A DNA stretch of 64,000 nt from Nonomuraea maritima (GTDB lineage Bacteria; Actinomycetota; Actinomycetes; Streptosporangiales; Streptosporangiaceae), in the NCBI RefSeq assembly GCF_900100395.1, contig NZ_FNFB01000002.1, positions 637,623-701,622 of the forward strand. Reading direction: 5' to 3'. Below the pieces are notes generated by a model. The model saw nothing but the letters and a program-made list of their open reading frames with translations, did no database searches and had not been told where the DNA came from. A program made the position numbers and the translations under genes. Positions 8,465 to 18,309 of this stretch are shown in pieces; the first letter of the stretch is position 1; every line of letters begins with the position of its first letter.

Positions 8465-9355
8465 TCACCCGGTGCGGCGCCGCGAGGTCGCGGTGAACTC
8501 CTTGACGGCGCGCCTGGTGCTCGCGAGCGCCTCCTGGGAGGAGTCGAACGTGCGCTGGGCGACGCCGACGAACACGCAGTCGACGACGAGGAGCTGGCTG
8601 ATGCGGCTGGCCAGCGCGCCGGGACGGAACTCCGTCTCGCGCCCGGCCGAGATCAGCACGTGCTCGGCCAGCTCCGCGATGGTCGAACGGGGGTTGTTGG
8701 TGATCGCGACCGTGGTCGCGCCCGCCTCCCTGGCCCGGGTCAGCGGCTCGATCACGTCGGGTGTCTCCCCCGACGTGCTGATGCCGATCGCCACGTCGCC
8801 GTCGCGCAGCAGCACCGCGCTGGTCAGAGCCAGGTGGGCGTCCTGGAAGGCGTGGCTGGACAGGCCGATGCGCAGCAGCTTCTGGGCGACGTCCTCGGCC
8901 ACCAGGCCGGAGGCGCCCACCCCGTAGGCGTCGACCCGCCGGGCCCCCACGATGGCCTCGACCACGAGGCCCAGCCGTTCGGAGGTGAGCTGGGCGACGG
9001 TGTCGTTGATCGCCTCGGACTCGGCCCGCGCGACCTTCTGGATCACCTCCGACAACGGGTCGTCGGGCGCGAGGTCTCCGGGCACGAGCCGGTCGGGTTG
9101 CGCCGCCGCGGCGGCTAAGGCCAGGCGCAGCTGCGGATATCCGGGGAAGCCGAGCAGCCGTGCGGTGCGCACGATGGTGGCTTCGCTGGTGCCGGAGGCC
9201 GCGGACAGCTCGGTGATCGTGCTCCTGGCCACCGTCGCGGGATCTTCGAGGATGAGCTGGGCGACGGTCCGGGCGGCGGGCGTCAGCGACGGCAGCACAC
9301 CGCGAACCGTGGCCACCAGTGTGTCGGCCCGCAGGCCGTTCCCGCTGTCGTCCAC
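8465..9355 (-). CDS. MurR/RpiR-family transcriptional regulator with SIS domain
   Basis: 296 residues from GTG 9355. The N-terminal 80 residues form the HTH_6 winged helix (S-T-I-T-E-L-S-A-A-S-G-T-S-E-A-T-I-V-R). Residues 115-260 are a sugar-isomerase (SIS) fold with G-V-G-A-S-G-L-V-A and G-I-S-T-S-G-E-T-P-D-V-I, which bind phosphosugars. Family members control sugar-phosphate or amino-sugar genes. It lies 46 bases downstream of glgP in the same direction, so it is probably cotranscribed and may sense a glucan or amino-sugar phosphate. The effector is inferred from position only. The ligand might instead relate to the adjacent peptidoglycan amidase (MurNAc-6P or GlcNAc-6P). Confidence 0.88.
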   Translation of the reverse strand: MDDSGNGLRADTLVATVRGVLPSLTPAARTVAQLILEDPATVARSTITELSAASGTSEATIVRTARLLGFPGYPQLRLALAAAAAQPDRLVPGDLAPDDPLSEVIQKVARAESEAINDTVAQLTSERLGLVVEAIVGARRVDAYGVGASGLVAEDVAQKLLRIGLSSHAFQDAHLALTSAVLLRDGDVAIGISTSGETPDVIEPLTRAREAGATTVAITNNPRSTIAELAEHVLISAGRETEFRPGALASRISQLLVVDCVFVGVAQRTFDSSQEALASTRRAVKEFTATSRRRTG

Positions 9356-9401
9356 GGTCCCGATTATGCCGCCTGGACCTGATCGGCGAGCAGATCTGGA
9401 A

Positions 9402-11984
9402 TTACCGCAATGTACCGTTCGTCATCCCGGCCGGTTCCTCGGGCACGGCGATGAGCCCGAGCTCCGCGCTCGTCGCGGCCAGCGGGTGGTACGGCACCAC
9501 CCGGACGGTGTAGCCGAACGCGCCCGTACGGTCGAGCGGCACCGTGCCCGTGTAGTGGGCCCGCCCGTCGTCGTCCACCGACCCGGGGGTCAGCCTCTCG
9601 TACGCCGGGTGCACCAGCTCGTCGTGCGGGCCGACCTTGCCGTAGACGGCCTCGACCCGGACGTCACCGGGCTCCAGATCGCCCAGCGCGACCGTGGCGT
9701 GCAGCTCGATCGCGGCCCCGACCTCCGGGGTGTCGCTCACGCCCGTCGCCTCGACGTGCTCGACCCGCACCCCCGGCCAGGCCCTCGTCACCCGCACCCG
9801 CCAGGCCGCGAACGCCCTGGCCGGAGCGTACGCGTCGGCCGACAGCGCGCGGGCCGAGGCGGCGGCCGGGTTGTACAGGGTGACGACGTAGTCGCGCAGC
9901 ATGCGCCCGGCGAGCACCTTGGGCCCGAGCGAGGTCAGGGTGTGCTTGACCATCTCCATCCAGCGGCGCGGCAGGCCGTCGACGCCGCGGTCGTAGAACC
10001 GGTCGGACACCTCGTTCTCGATCAGGTCGTACAGGGCGGCGGCCTCCAGCGCGTCGCGGCGGTCGGGGTCGCCCACGCCGTCGGCGGTGGGGATCGACCA
10101 GCCGTTGGTGCCGTCGTACCACTCGTCCCACCAGCCGTCGCGGATCGACAGGTTGAGGCCGCCGTTGAGCGCGGACTTCATGCCCGAGGTGCCGGACGCC
10201 TCCAGCGGGCGCAGCGGGTTGTTCAGCCAGACGTCGCAGCCCTGGACCATGAGCCGGCCGAGCGCCATGTCGTAGTCGGGCAGGAACACGATGCGGTGCC
10301 GGACCTTCTCCTGGTCGGCGAACTTGACGATCTGCTGGATGAGCTTCTTGCCGCCCTCGTCGGCGGGGTGCGCCTTGCCGGCGATCACGATCTGCACCGG
10401 CTTGTCGGGGTCGAGCAGCAGCCGGGCCAGCCGGCGCGGGTCGCGCAGCATGAGCGTCAGCCGCTTGTACGACGGCACCCGCCGGGCGAACCCGATCGTC
10501 AGCACCTCGGGGTCGAGGGCGTCGTCGATCCAGCCCAGCTCGGCGTCGGAGGCCCCGCGCTCGCGCCACGACCGGCGCAGCCGCGCGCGTGCGCCGTTGA
10601 CCAGCCGCCGGCGCAGCGTGCCGCGGATCTTCCAGATGTCGCCGTCGGGGATCTTCTGGATGGCGTCCCAGCCGCGGGCCCGCTCCAGCAGCGAGGGCAC
10701 CTCGCGGCCGGCCAGCTCCATCAGCTCCCGCCCGACCCAGGTGGGGGCGTGCACGCCGTTGGTGATCGACCCGATGGGGACCTCGTCCACGTCGAAGCCC
10801 GGCCACAGGTTCTTGAACATCTCACGGCTGACCTCGCCGTGCAGGTGCGAGACGCCGTTGACCCGCTGGGCGAGCCGCATGCCCATGACGGCCATGTTGA
10901 ACCGGCCGGGGTCGTCCTCGGCGCCGAGGGCGAGGATGCGCTCGACGGGGACGGTCGGCCAGGAGTTCGCGCCGCCGAAGTGGCGTTCGATCATGTCGCG
11001 CGGGAAGCGGTCGATGCCCGCGGGGACGGGCGTGTGGGTGGTGAACACCGTGCCCGCGCGTACGGCCTCGAGCGCCTCGTCGAACGACATCCGCGCCTCG
11101 GTGAGCTCGCGGATGCGCTCCAGGCCGAGGAAGCCGGCGTGGCCCTCGTTGGTGTGGAAGACCTCGGGCTCGGGATGGCCGGTGAGTTTGCAGTACGCGC
11201 GGATCGCCCGCACCCCGCCGACGCCGAGCAGCAGTTCCTGGTTGAGCCGGTGGTCGGTGCCGCCGCCGTACAGGCGGTCGGTGACGTCGCGGGCGGCGGC
11301 GTCGTTGTCGGCCACGTCGGAGTCGAGCAGCAGCAGCGGGACCCGGCCGACCTGGGCCACCCAGATCTGCGCGTGCAGCACGCGGTTCTCCGGCAGCGAC
11401 AGGCGGATCTTGACGGGCGCGCCCTCGTCGTCCTTCAGCAGGGTGAGCGGCAGGCCGCCCGCGTCGAGCGCCGGGTAGTGCTCGAGCTGCCAGCCCTCGG
11501 GCGACAGCGACTGCGTGAAGTAGCCGTGCCGGTAGAGCAGGCCGACCGCGAGGATGGGCACGCCGAGGTCGCTGGCGGCCTTGAGGTGGTCGCCCGCGAG
11601 GATGCCGAGCCCGCCGGAGTACTGCGGCAGGGCCGCGGCGATGCCGTACTCGGGCGAGAAGTAGGCGATGGCGCGCGCGGCGTCGGGCAGCGTCTGGTAC
11701 CAGCGCGGCGCGGTCATGTACTCGCGCAGGTCGTCGGCGGCGTCGGCGACCCGTCGCAGGAAGCGGCGGTCGCCGGCGAGCTCGTTCAGCCGGGCCGGCG
11801 TGACGGCGCCGAGCAGGGCCACGGGATCGTGCCGGACCTGCTCCCAGAGGCCGGGGTCGACCTCCGCGAAAAGATCCATCGTCTCCGGGTGCCAGGACCA
11901 TCGGAGGTTCTGCACGAGCTCGCCGAGCGCGGCCAGCTCCGCGGGCAGGACGGTGCGGACGGTAAATCGGCGGATAGCTCTCAC
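9402..11984 (-). CDS. glgP: Alpha-glucan phosphorylase (GlgP/MalP family)
   Basis: 860 residues from GTG 11984 (MRAIRRFTVRTVLP). It catalyses phosphorolysis of alpha-1,4-glucans to glucose-1-phosphate. Diagnostic features are the N-terminal N-L-R-W-S-W-H segment, F-S-P-E-Y-G, and the pyridoxal-phosphate lysine loop E-A-S-G-T-S-G-M-K near residue 600. The length and N-terminus match the actinobacterial alpha-glucan phosphorylase subfamily that is found with glgE. It diverges from glgE across a 243-base region and is followed by the rpiR gene. Its product glucose-1-phosphate can be recycled, and it can trim the linear glucans made by GlgE. Confidence 0.92.
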   Translation of the reverse strand: MRAIRRFTVRTVLPAELAALGELVQNLRWSWHPETMDLFAEVDPGLWEQVRHDPVALLGAVTPARLNELAGDRRFLRRVADAADDLREYMTAPRWYQTLPDAARAIAYFSPEYGIAAALPQYSGGLGILAGDHLKAASDLGVPILAVGLLYRHGYFTQSLSPEGWQLEHYPALDAGGLPLTLLKDDEGAPVKIRLSLPENRVLHAQIWVAQVGRVPLLLLDSDVADNDAAARDVTDRLYGGGTDHRLNQELLLGVGGVRAIRAYCKLTGHPEPEVFHTNEGHAGFLGLERIRELTEARMSFDEALEAVRAGTVFTTHTPVPAGIDRFPRDMIERHFGGANSWPTVPVERILALGAEDDPGRFNMAVMGMRLAQRVNGVSHLHGEVSREMFKNLWPGFDVDEVPIGSITNGVHAPTWVGRELMELAGREVPSLLERARGWDAIQKIPDGDIWKIRGTLRRRLVNGARARLRRSWRERGASDAELGWIDDALDPEVLTIGFARRVPSYKRLTLMLRDPRRLARLLLDPDKPVQIVIAGKAHPADEGGKKLIQQIVKFADQEKVRHRIVFLPDYDMALGRLMVQGCDVWLNNPLRPLEASGTSGMKSALNGGLNLSIRDGWWDEWYDGTNGWSIPTADGVGDPDRRDALEAAALYDLIENEVSDRFYDRGVDGLPRRWMEMVKHTLTSLGPKVLAGRMLRDYVVTLYNPAAASARALSADAYAPARAFAAWRVRVTRAWPGVRVEHVEATGVSDTPEVGAAIELHATVALGDLEPGDVRVEAVYGKVGPHDELVHPAYERLTPGSVDDDGRAHYTGTVPLDRTGAFGYTVRVVPYHPLAATSAELGLIAVPEEPAGMTNGTLR

Positions 11985-12227
11985 GTTTCTGCACCCTACG
12001 GGCTAGGAGGGACCTCTCAGTCCTTCACCCCCATGCGTGCCGTTCAAACCCCTTCCGGGAACAAGCATGAACAGCGACTATTGGGGCAACTTTCCTCAAT
12101 GTTGGGATCTCCCGCACGCACTCTCGGGAGGTCTCTCCGCTGCTGTCCACAATTACCGTGCAAGGATCGTTCCTGCCGGGAAAGCCTCCGGCGGTACCGG
12201 GAGTGCCGCCGCAAACCTTTGATTGCG
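11985..12227. promoter_or_regulatory. Divergent glgP/glgE promoter region
   Basis: This 243-base gap must contain promoters for both directions. It is less GC-rich than its surroundings (for example TGAACAGCGACTATTGGGGC near 12066). I see a loose dyad, GCAAGGA-TCG-TTCCTGC, near 12161-12177 that recalls the CTTGCAG-type MalR boxes, but only 5 of 7 arm bases pair. No confident -10/-35 pair stands out. Confidence 0.3.
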
Positions 12228-14276
12228 ATGATCGGACGAATTCCCATCACGGACATCTCCCCCGTCGTCGACTGCGGGCAGTGGCCCGCCAAGGCGGTCG
12301 CCGGCGAGACCTTCGAGGTCTCGGCGACCGTGTTCCGAGAAGGCCACGACGCCGTGGCCGCCGGTGTGGTGCTCACGTCGCCCGACGGGCAGCGTGGGCC
12401 ACTCAGACGGATGCGCGAGCTTGCCCCCGGCACCGACCGCTGGGGCGTCGAGGTGTCCTTGCCGTCGGAGGGTGACTGGCTGTTCCGCGTCGAGGCGTGG
12501 AGCGACCCGATCGCGACCTGGCTGCACGACGCCGAGATCAAGATCCCGCGCGGCATGGACGTCGACCTCATGTGCGAGGAGGGCGCCCGGCTGTTCGAGC
12601 GGGCGGCCAAGGCCGTGCGGCCGGCGGAGTGCCCCAACGGCGCGAACCGGCCGAAGAACGGTGACTCCTGCGGCCACCGCGCGGCGCTGCTGTCGGTGTC
12701 GGCCACCCTTCGCGACGACACCACGGACCCGCGGGCCAGGCTGTCGATCGCGCAGCTGCCTGAGACCGCCGCGTTGCTGGAGGCCCACCCGTTCCGCGAG
12801 CTGGTGACCAGGTCGAGGTCGCAGAAGATCAGGGTTGACCGCCGCCGGGCGCTCTACGGCTCCTGGTACGAGTTCTTCCCGCGCTCGGAGGGCGCGGTGG
12901 TGAGCGAGTCGGGCGTCTCGAAGTCGGGGACGTTCCAGACGGCCGCCAAGCGGCTGCCCGCCATCGCCAAGATGGGCTTCGACGTCGTCTACCTGCCGCC
13001 CGTCCACCCGATCGGGCACCGGTTCCGCAAGGGGCGCAACAACACGCTGAGCCCCGAGCCCGACGAGCCCGGCTCGCCGTGGGCGATCGGCTCCGAGGAC
13101 GGCGGCCACGACGCCGTCCATCCCGACCTCGGCACCCTCGAGGACTTCGACGACTTCGTGGCGCGGGCCAGGGAGCTCGGCATGGAGGTCGCGCTCGACT
13201 TCGCGCTCCAGTGCTCGCCGGACCACCCGTGGGTGAAGGAGCACCCCGAGTGGTTCACGGTCCGGGCCGACGGGTCGATCGCGTACGCCGAGAACCCGCC
13301 GAAGAAGTACCAGGACATCTACCCGGTCAACTTCGACAAGGACCCCGAGGGCATCTACGCCGAGGTCAAGCGGGTGCTGCTGCACTGGATGGAGCACGGG
13401 GTGCGGGTCTTCCGTGTGGACAACCCGCACACCAAGCCGGTGGGGTTCTGGGAGCGGCTGCTGGCCGACATCCACGGCACCGACCCCGACGTGGTCTTCC
13501 TGGCCGAGGCCTTCACCCGGCCGGCCATGCTGCGCACGCTCGCCAAGGTGGGCTTCCACCAGTCGTACACGTACTTCACGTGGCGGAACACCAAGGGTGA
13601 GGTGGAGAGCTATCTCACCGAGCTGTCCCGGGAGACGTCGAGTTACCTGCGTCCCAACCTGTTCGTGAACACTCCCGACATCCTTCACGAATTCCTTCAG
13701 CACGGCGGCGTTCCCGCATTCAAGATCAGGGCCGTACTGGCCGCTCTGGCATCGCCGACATGGGGCGTCTATTCTGGGTACGAACTCGCAGAAAATACCC
13801 CGGTACGCCCGGGCAGTGAAGAATATCTTGATAGCGAGAAATATCAGTACAAACCTCGGGATTGGGCGACCGCCGAGCGCGAAGGCCGCAGCCTGGCTCC
13901 GTTCATCACGCAGCTGAATTTGTTCCGAAGAGCTCATCCGGCGCTCCAGGAATTGCGTAATCTACGGTTCCACAGGGTCGACCAACCGGACATCGTTTGC
14001 TTCTCGAAACGACTTCCGGGCGCCTACGATCCGGCCACACGAAGGCACGGGCTGGGCGACGTCGTTCTGGCGGTCATCAACCTGGATCCACACCACACCC
14101 ACGAGGCGACCGTAGACCTTGACCTGCCCGCCATCGGTCTCGACTGGAATGCCGAGTTCGTCGTCGACGACGAGCTGTCCGGCGAGACGTACCGCTGGAG
14201 GCAGAGCAACTACGTGCGGCTCGACCCCCATATCCAGCCTGCCCACATCCTCACCGTACGAGCCGCGCCTCGGTAG
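12228..14276 (+). CDS. glgE: Alpha-1,4-glucan:maltose-1-phosphate maltosyltransferase GlgE
   Basis: 682 residues. ATG 12228 begins MIGRIPITDISPVVDCG, the usual GlgE N-terminus; the open frame continues far upstream, but only as antisense to glgP. GlgE (GH13 subfamily 3) transfers maltose from alpha-maltose-1-phosphate to the non-reducing end of an alpha-1,4-glucan. Nucleophile D398 (V-F-R-V-D-N-P) and acid/base E427 (F-L-A-E-A-F-T) are present. It lies 71 bases before treS and in the same direction as treS and the maltokinase, which together make its donor from trehalose. No strong ribosome binding site is seen. Confidence 0.96.
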   Translation: MIGRIPITDISPVVDCGQWPAKAVAGETFEVSATVFREGHDAVAAGVVLTSPDGQRGPLRRMRELAPGTDRWGVEVSLPSEGDWLFRVEAWSDPIATWLHDAEIKIPRGMDVDLMCEEGARLFERAAKAVRPAECPNGANRPKNGDSCGHRAALLSVSATLRDDTTDPRARLSIAQLPETAALLEAHPFRELVTRSRSQKIRVDRRRALYGSWYEFFPRSEGAVVSESGVSKSGTFQTAAKRLPAIAKMGFDVVYLPPVHPIGHRFRKGRNNTLSPEPDEPGSPWAIGSEDGGHDAVHPDLGTLEDFDDFVARARELGMEVALDFALQCSPDHPWVKEHPEWFTVRADGSIAYAENPPKKYQDIYPVNFDKDPEGIYAEVKRVLLHWMEHGVRVFRVDNPHTKPVGFWERLLADIHGTDPDVVFLAEAFTRPAMLRTLAKVGFHQSYTYFTWRNTKGEVESYLTELSRETSSYLRPNLFVNTPDILHEFLQHGGVPAFKIRAVLAALASPTWGVYSGYELAENTPVRPGSEEYLDSEKYQYKPRDWATAEREGRSLAPFITQLNLFRRAHPALQELRNLRFHRVDQPDIVCFSKRLPGAYDPATRRHGLGDVVLAVINLDPHHTHEATVDLDLPAIGLDWNAEFVVDDELSGETYRWRQSNYVRLDPHIQPAHILTVRAAPR

Positions 14277-14347
14277 ACATGAATTCAGCGGGGAGTCTTC
14301 GACGTGTGTGAACGCGCCTCCTTCGTGAGCCGCCTGCGAGGCGACTC

Positions 14348-16051
<1,704 letters not shown>

Positions 16052-16054
16052 GAC

Positions 16055-17383
16055 GTGCTCGACGAGCTCCTTGCCACATGGATCGGCCGCCAACGTTGGT
16101 TCGGTGGCAAGGGGCGCCCGATCGACGGGCTGTGGATCGAGTCCGACGTCGAACTCACACCCGGCCTGCGGCACCTGGTGGTCGCCGTCCGGCAGGACGA
16201 CTCCCGCGAGCGCTACCAGCTGCTGCTGGGTGAGCGCACCGTGCTGCCCGAGCGGCTGGGCCACGCCCTGATCGGCACCCTGGGCGACACGTACCTCTAC
16301 GACGCCGTGCACGACTCCGACCGTACGGGCTGGCTGCTCGACGGCATGGCGCGCGAGCAGGACCACAACGGCCTGCGCCTGCGCCACATGCCCGGCGCCA
16401 CCATCGACACCTCTCCGCGCAGCCTCGTGCTCGGCGCGGAGCAGTCCAACACCTCGCTCGTGTACGGCGACGCCTACATCTGCAAGCTGTTCCGGCGGCT
16501 GGTCCCCGGCGTGAATCCCGAGCTGGAGATCGTGACCGCGCTCGCCGCCCGCGACGCGCCGCACATCGCGCAGCCGTACGGGTGGATCGAGACCGACCTC
16601 GACGGCACCGACACCACGCTCGCGTTCATGCAGGAGTTCCTGTCCGCCGCCAACGACGGCTGGGACCTCGCGCTCACCAGCGTCCGCGACCTGTACGCGT
16701 CGCTGCCCGAGGTGCCGGCCGCCGAGGCCGGCGGCGACTTCGCGGCCGAGTCGCTGCGGCTCGGCAGCGCGACCGCCAGGGTGCACCACGAGCTGGCCGC
16801 CGCGTTCCCGACGGACGTGATCGCGGTGCACGAGGTCAAGCGCATGGCCGAGGGCTTCAGGCGGCGGCTCGGCCGGGCCGTGGCCGAGGTGCCCGAGCTG
16901 CGCGAACACGTGAGCGTGATCGAGCAGGCCTACCACGAGGTCGACCTGCTCACCAGCGAGGTGCCCGTGCAGCGCGTCCACGGCGACTACCACCTCGGCC
17001 AGGTGATGCGCACCCCGACGGACTGGGTGGTGCTCGACTTCGAGGGCGAGCCGGGCCAGCCGCTGCAGGAGCGCCGGGCGCTGTCGTCGCCGCTGCGGGA
17101 CGTGGCAGGGATGCTGCGCTCGTTCGACTACGCGGCGCGGCACCTGCTCGCCGGTCACCCCGAGGCCGGCCGCCTGGAGCCCCGGGCCCAGGAGTGGGCC
17201 GACCGCAACCGGGCCGCCTTCCTGGAGGGCTACGCCGAGGGCGGCGGCGTCATCACGGAGGCGGACGCGACGCTGCTGCGCGCGTTCGAGATGGCGAAGG
17301 CCGTCTACGAGGTCGTGTACGAGGCCCGCAACCGTCCCGCCTGGATTTCGATCCCCCTGGCCGCCTTCCGTCCGCGTTCTTAG
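16055..17383 (+). CDS. mak: Maltokinase (Pep2/Mak)
   Basis: 442 residues from GTG 16055, with AGGAGGAG at 16041-16048. Maltokinase phosphorylates maltose at C1 with ATP, giving the GlgE donor. The N-terminal cap domain starts with W-I-G-R-Q-R-W-F-G-G-K-G, typical of Mak. The kinase core carries V-H-G-D-Y-H-L-G-Q-V (catalytic loop with Asp) and V-L-D-F-E-G-E-P (metal-binding DFE). Together with TreS and GlgE it completes the trehalose-to-glucan route. Its stop codon overlaps by 4 bases with that of the opposite-strand gene at 17380, so there is no room for a terminator between them. Confidence 0.95.
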   Translation: MLDELLATWIGRQRWFGGKGRPIDGLWIESDVELTPGLRHLVVAVRQDDSRERYQLLLGERTVLPERLGHALIGTLGDTYLYDAVHDSDRTGWLLDGMAREQDHNGLRLRHMPGATIDTSPRSLVLGAEQSNTSLVYGDAYICKLFRRLVPGVNPELEIVTALAARDAPHIAQPYGWIETDLDGTDTTLAFMQEFLSAANDGWDLALTSVRDLYASLPEVPAAEAGGDFAAESLRLGSATARVHHELAAAFPTDVIAVHEVKRMAEGFRRRLGRAVAEVPELREHVSVIEQAYHEVDLLTSEVPVQRVHGDYHLGQVMRTPTDWVVLDFEGEPGQPLQERRALSSPLRDVAGMLRSFDYAARHLLAGHPEAGRLEPRAQEWADRNRAAFLEGYAEGGGVITEADATLLRAFEMAKAVYEVVYEARNRPAWISIPLAAFRPRS

Positions 17384-18234
17384 AGCTCTTCGACCAGGCC
17401 CGAGAGGCCCTCGTGGCCGAGGCCGCGGCCCGCGCGCCGGTCGATGGCGTCCTTCAGCGGCAGCAGCAGGTCGGGCCTGACGCCCTGCTCCTGGAAGGTG
17501 CGCACCAGGGTCTCCATCCCGGACCGGTTGATCTCCAGGTTGGAGACCTCGGTGGCGTGGTCGCCGGACTCGACCTGGGCGGCCATGTGGGGCTGCTGCG
17601 CGGCCATCGCGTTCAGCCACGGGACGAGCAGGGACGTGGTGAACTCCCCCACGGGGTATCCCGCGGACCGGACCAGCGCGGCGGCCTCCAGGAAACCGGC
17701 GATCTGGCCGTACATGCCGGTCAGCATGGCGAGGTCCAGCAGGGGGGCCAGGCCGGGGTCCTCGCCGGTGAACAGGGAGTCTGCCAGGGCGGCGAGCACG
17801 GGCTGGTACCGGTCGAAGGCCGTGCGGGAGCCGCTGTAGAGGATGAGCGCGCCCGGCTCGGCGATCATCTGGGGCACGGCCATGATGCCGCCGTCGAGGT
17901 AGCCGGCGGCGCCGCGCCCGGTCACCCATGAGGCGGTCTCCCGGGCCTCAGACGGACGGCCGGTGGTGAGGTTGGCGACCACCTTGCCCTCCAGCGACGC
18001 CTCCTCCAGCAGCCCGCGGGTCGCCGGGTAGTCGAGCACGCAGACGATCACCAGGTCGGCGGCCGCGACGGCCGCCGCGGGGGTGTCCGCACGGATCGCG
18101 CCCTCGGCCACCAGAGGGTCGGCCTTGGCGGGCGTACGGTTCCACACGGTGACACGGTGGCCGGCGCCGAGGAGGGCGCCCGCGAGGGCGGATCCCATGA
18201 GCCCGAGGCCGAGTACGGCGATGTTCTCAGACAT
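17380..18234 (-). CDS. NAD(P)-dependent oxidoreductase of the 3-hydroxyisobutyrate dehydrogenase / imine reductase family
   Basis: 284 residues. ATG 18234 follows GAAGGAATC. The N-terminal Rossmann fold starts I-A-V-L-G-L-G-L-M-G-S-A-L-A and continues V-W-N-R-T-P-A-K-A; the W-N-R-T after beta-2 suggests NADPH preference. The C-terminal helical domain (P-L-L-D-L-A-M-L-T-G-M-Y-G) lacks the catalytic lysine region of 3-hydroxyisobutyrate dehydrogenase, which points to the imine-reductase-like branch. The substrate is unknown. It diverges from the SARP regulator at 18310 with a 75-base gap, so that regulator may control it. Both sit inside the glgE-glgB cluster without a metabolic link. Confidence 0.8.
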   Translation of the reverse strand: MSENIAVLGLGLMGSALAGALLGAGHRVTVWNRTPAKADPLVAEGAIRADTPAAAVAAADLVIVCVLDYPATRGLLEEASLEGKVVANLTTGRPSEARETASWVTGRGAAGYLDGGIMAVPQMIAEPGALILYSGSRTAFDRYQPVLAALADSLFTGEDPGLAPLLDLAMLTGMYGQIAGFLEAAALVRSAGYPVGEFTTSLLVPWLNAMAAQQPHMAAQVESGDHATEVSNLEINRSGMETLVRTFQEQGVRPDLLLPLKDAIDRRAGRGLGHEGLSGLVEEL

Positions 18235-18309
18235 AGCAAGATTCCTTCGTCAGGAGGTCAGTGCGTCCACCCTGGCCGGGGCGGGTTATGGTCGGGTTCG
18301 GAGTGGGTT

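Noticed and set aside
12161..12177. MalR-like dyad in the glgP/glgE region
   Set aside because: Only 5 of 7 arm bases pair, and no LacI-family regulator gene is in the window.
8952..12227. A very long plus-strand open frame that runs through into glgE
   Set aside because: Most of it is antisense to rpiR and glgP, is Arg/Val/Gly-rich and shows no family. Only the part from ATG 12228 is GlgE.
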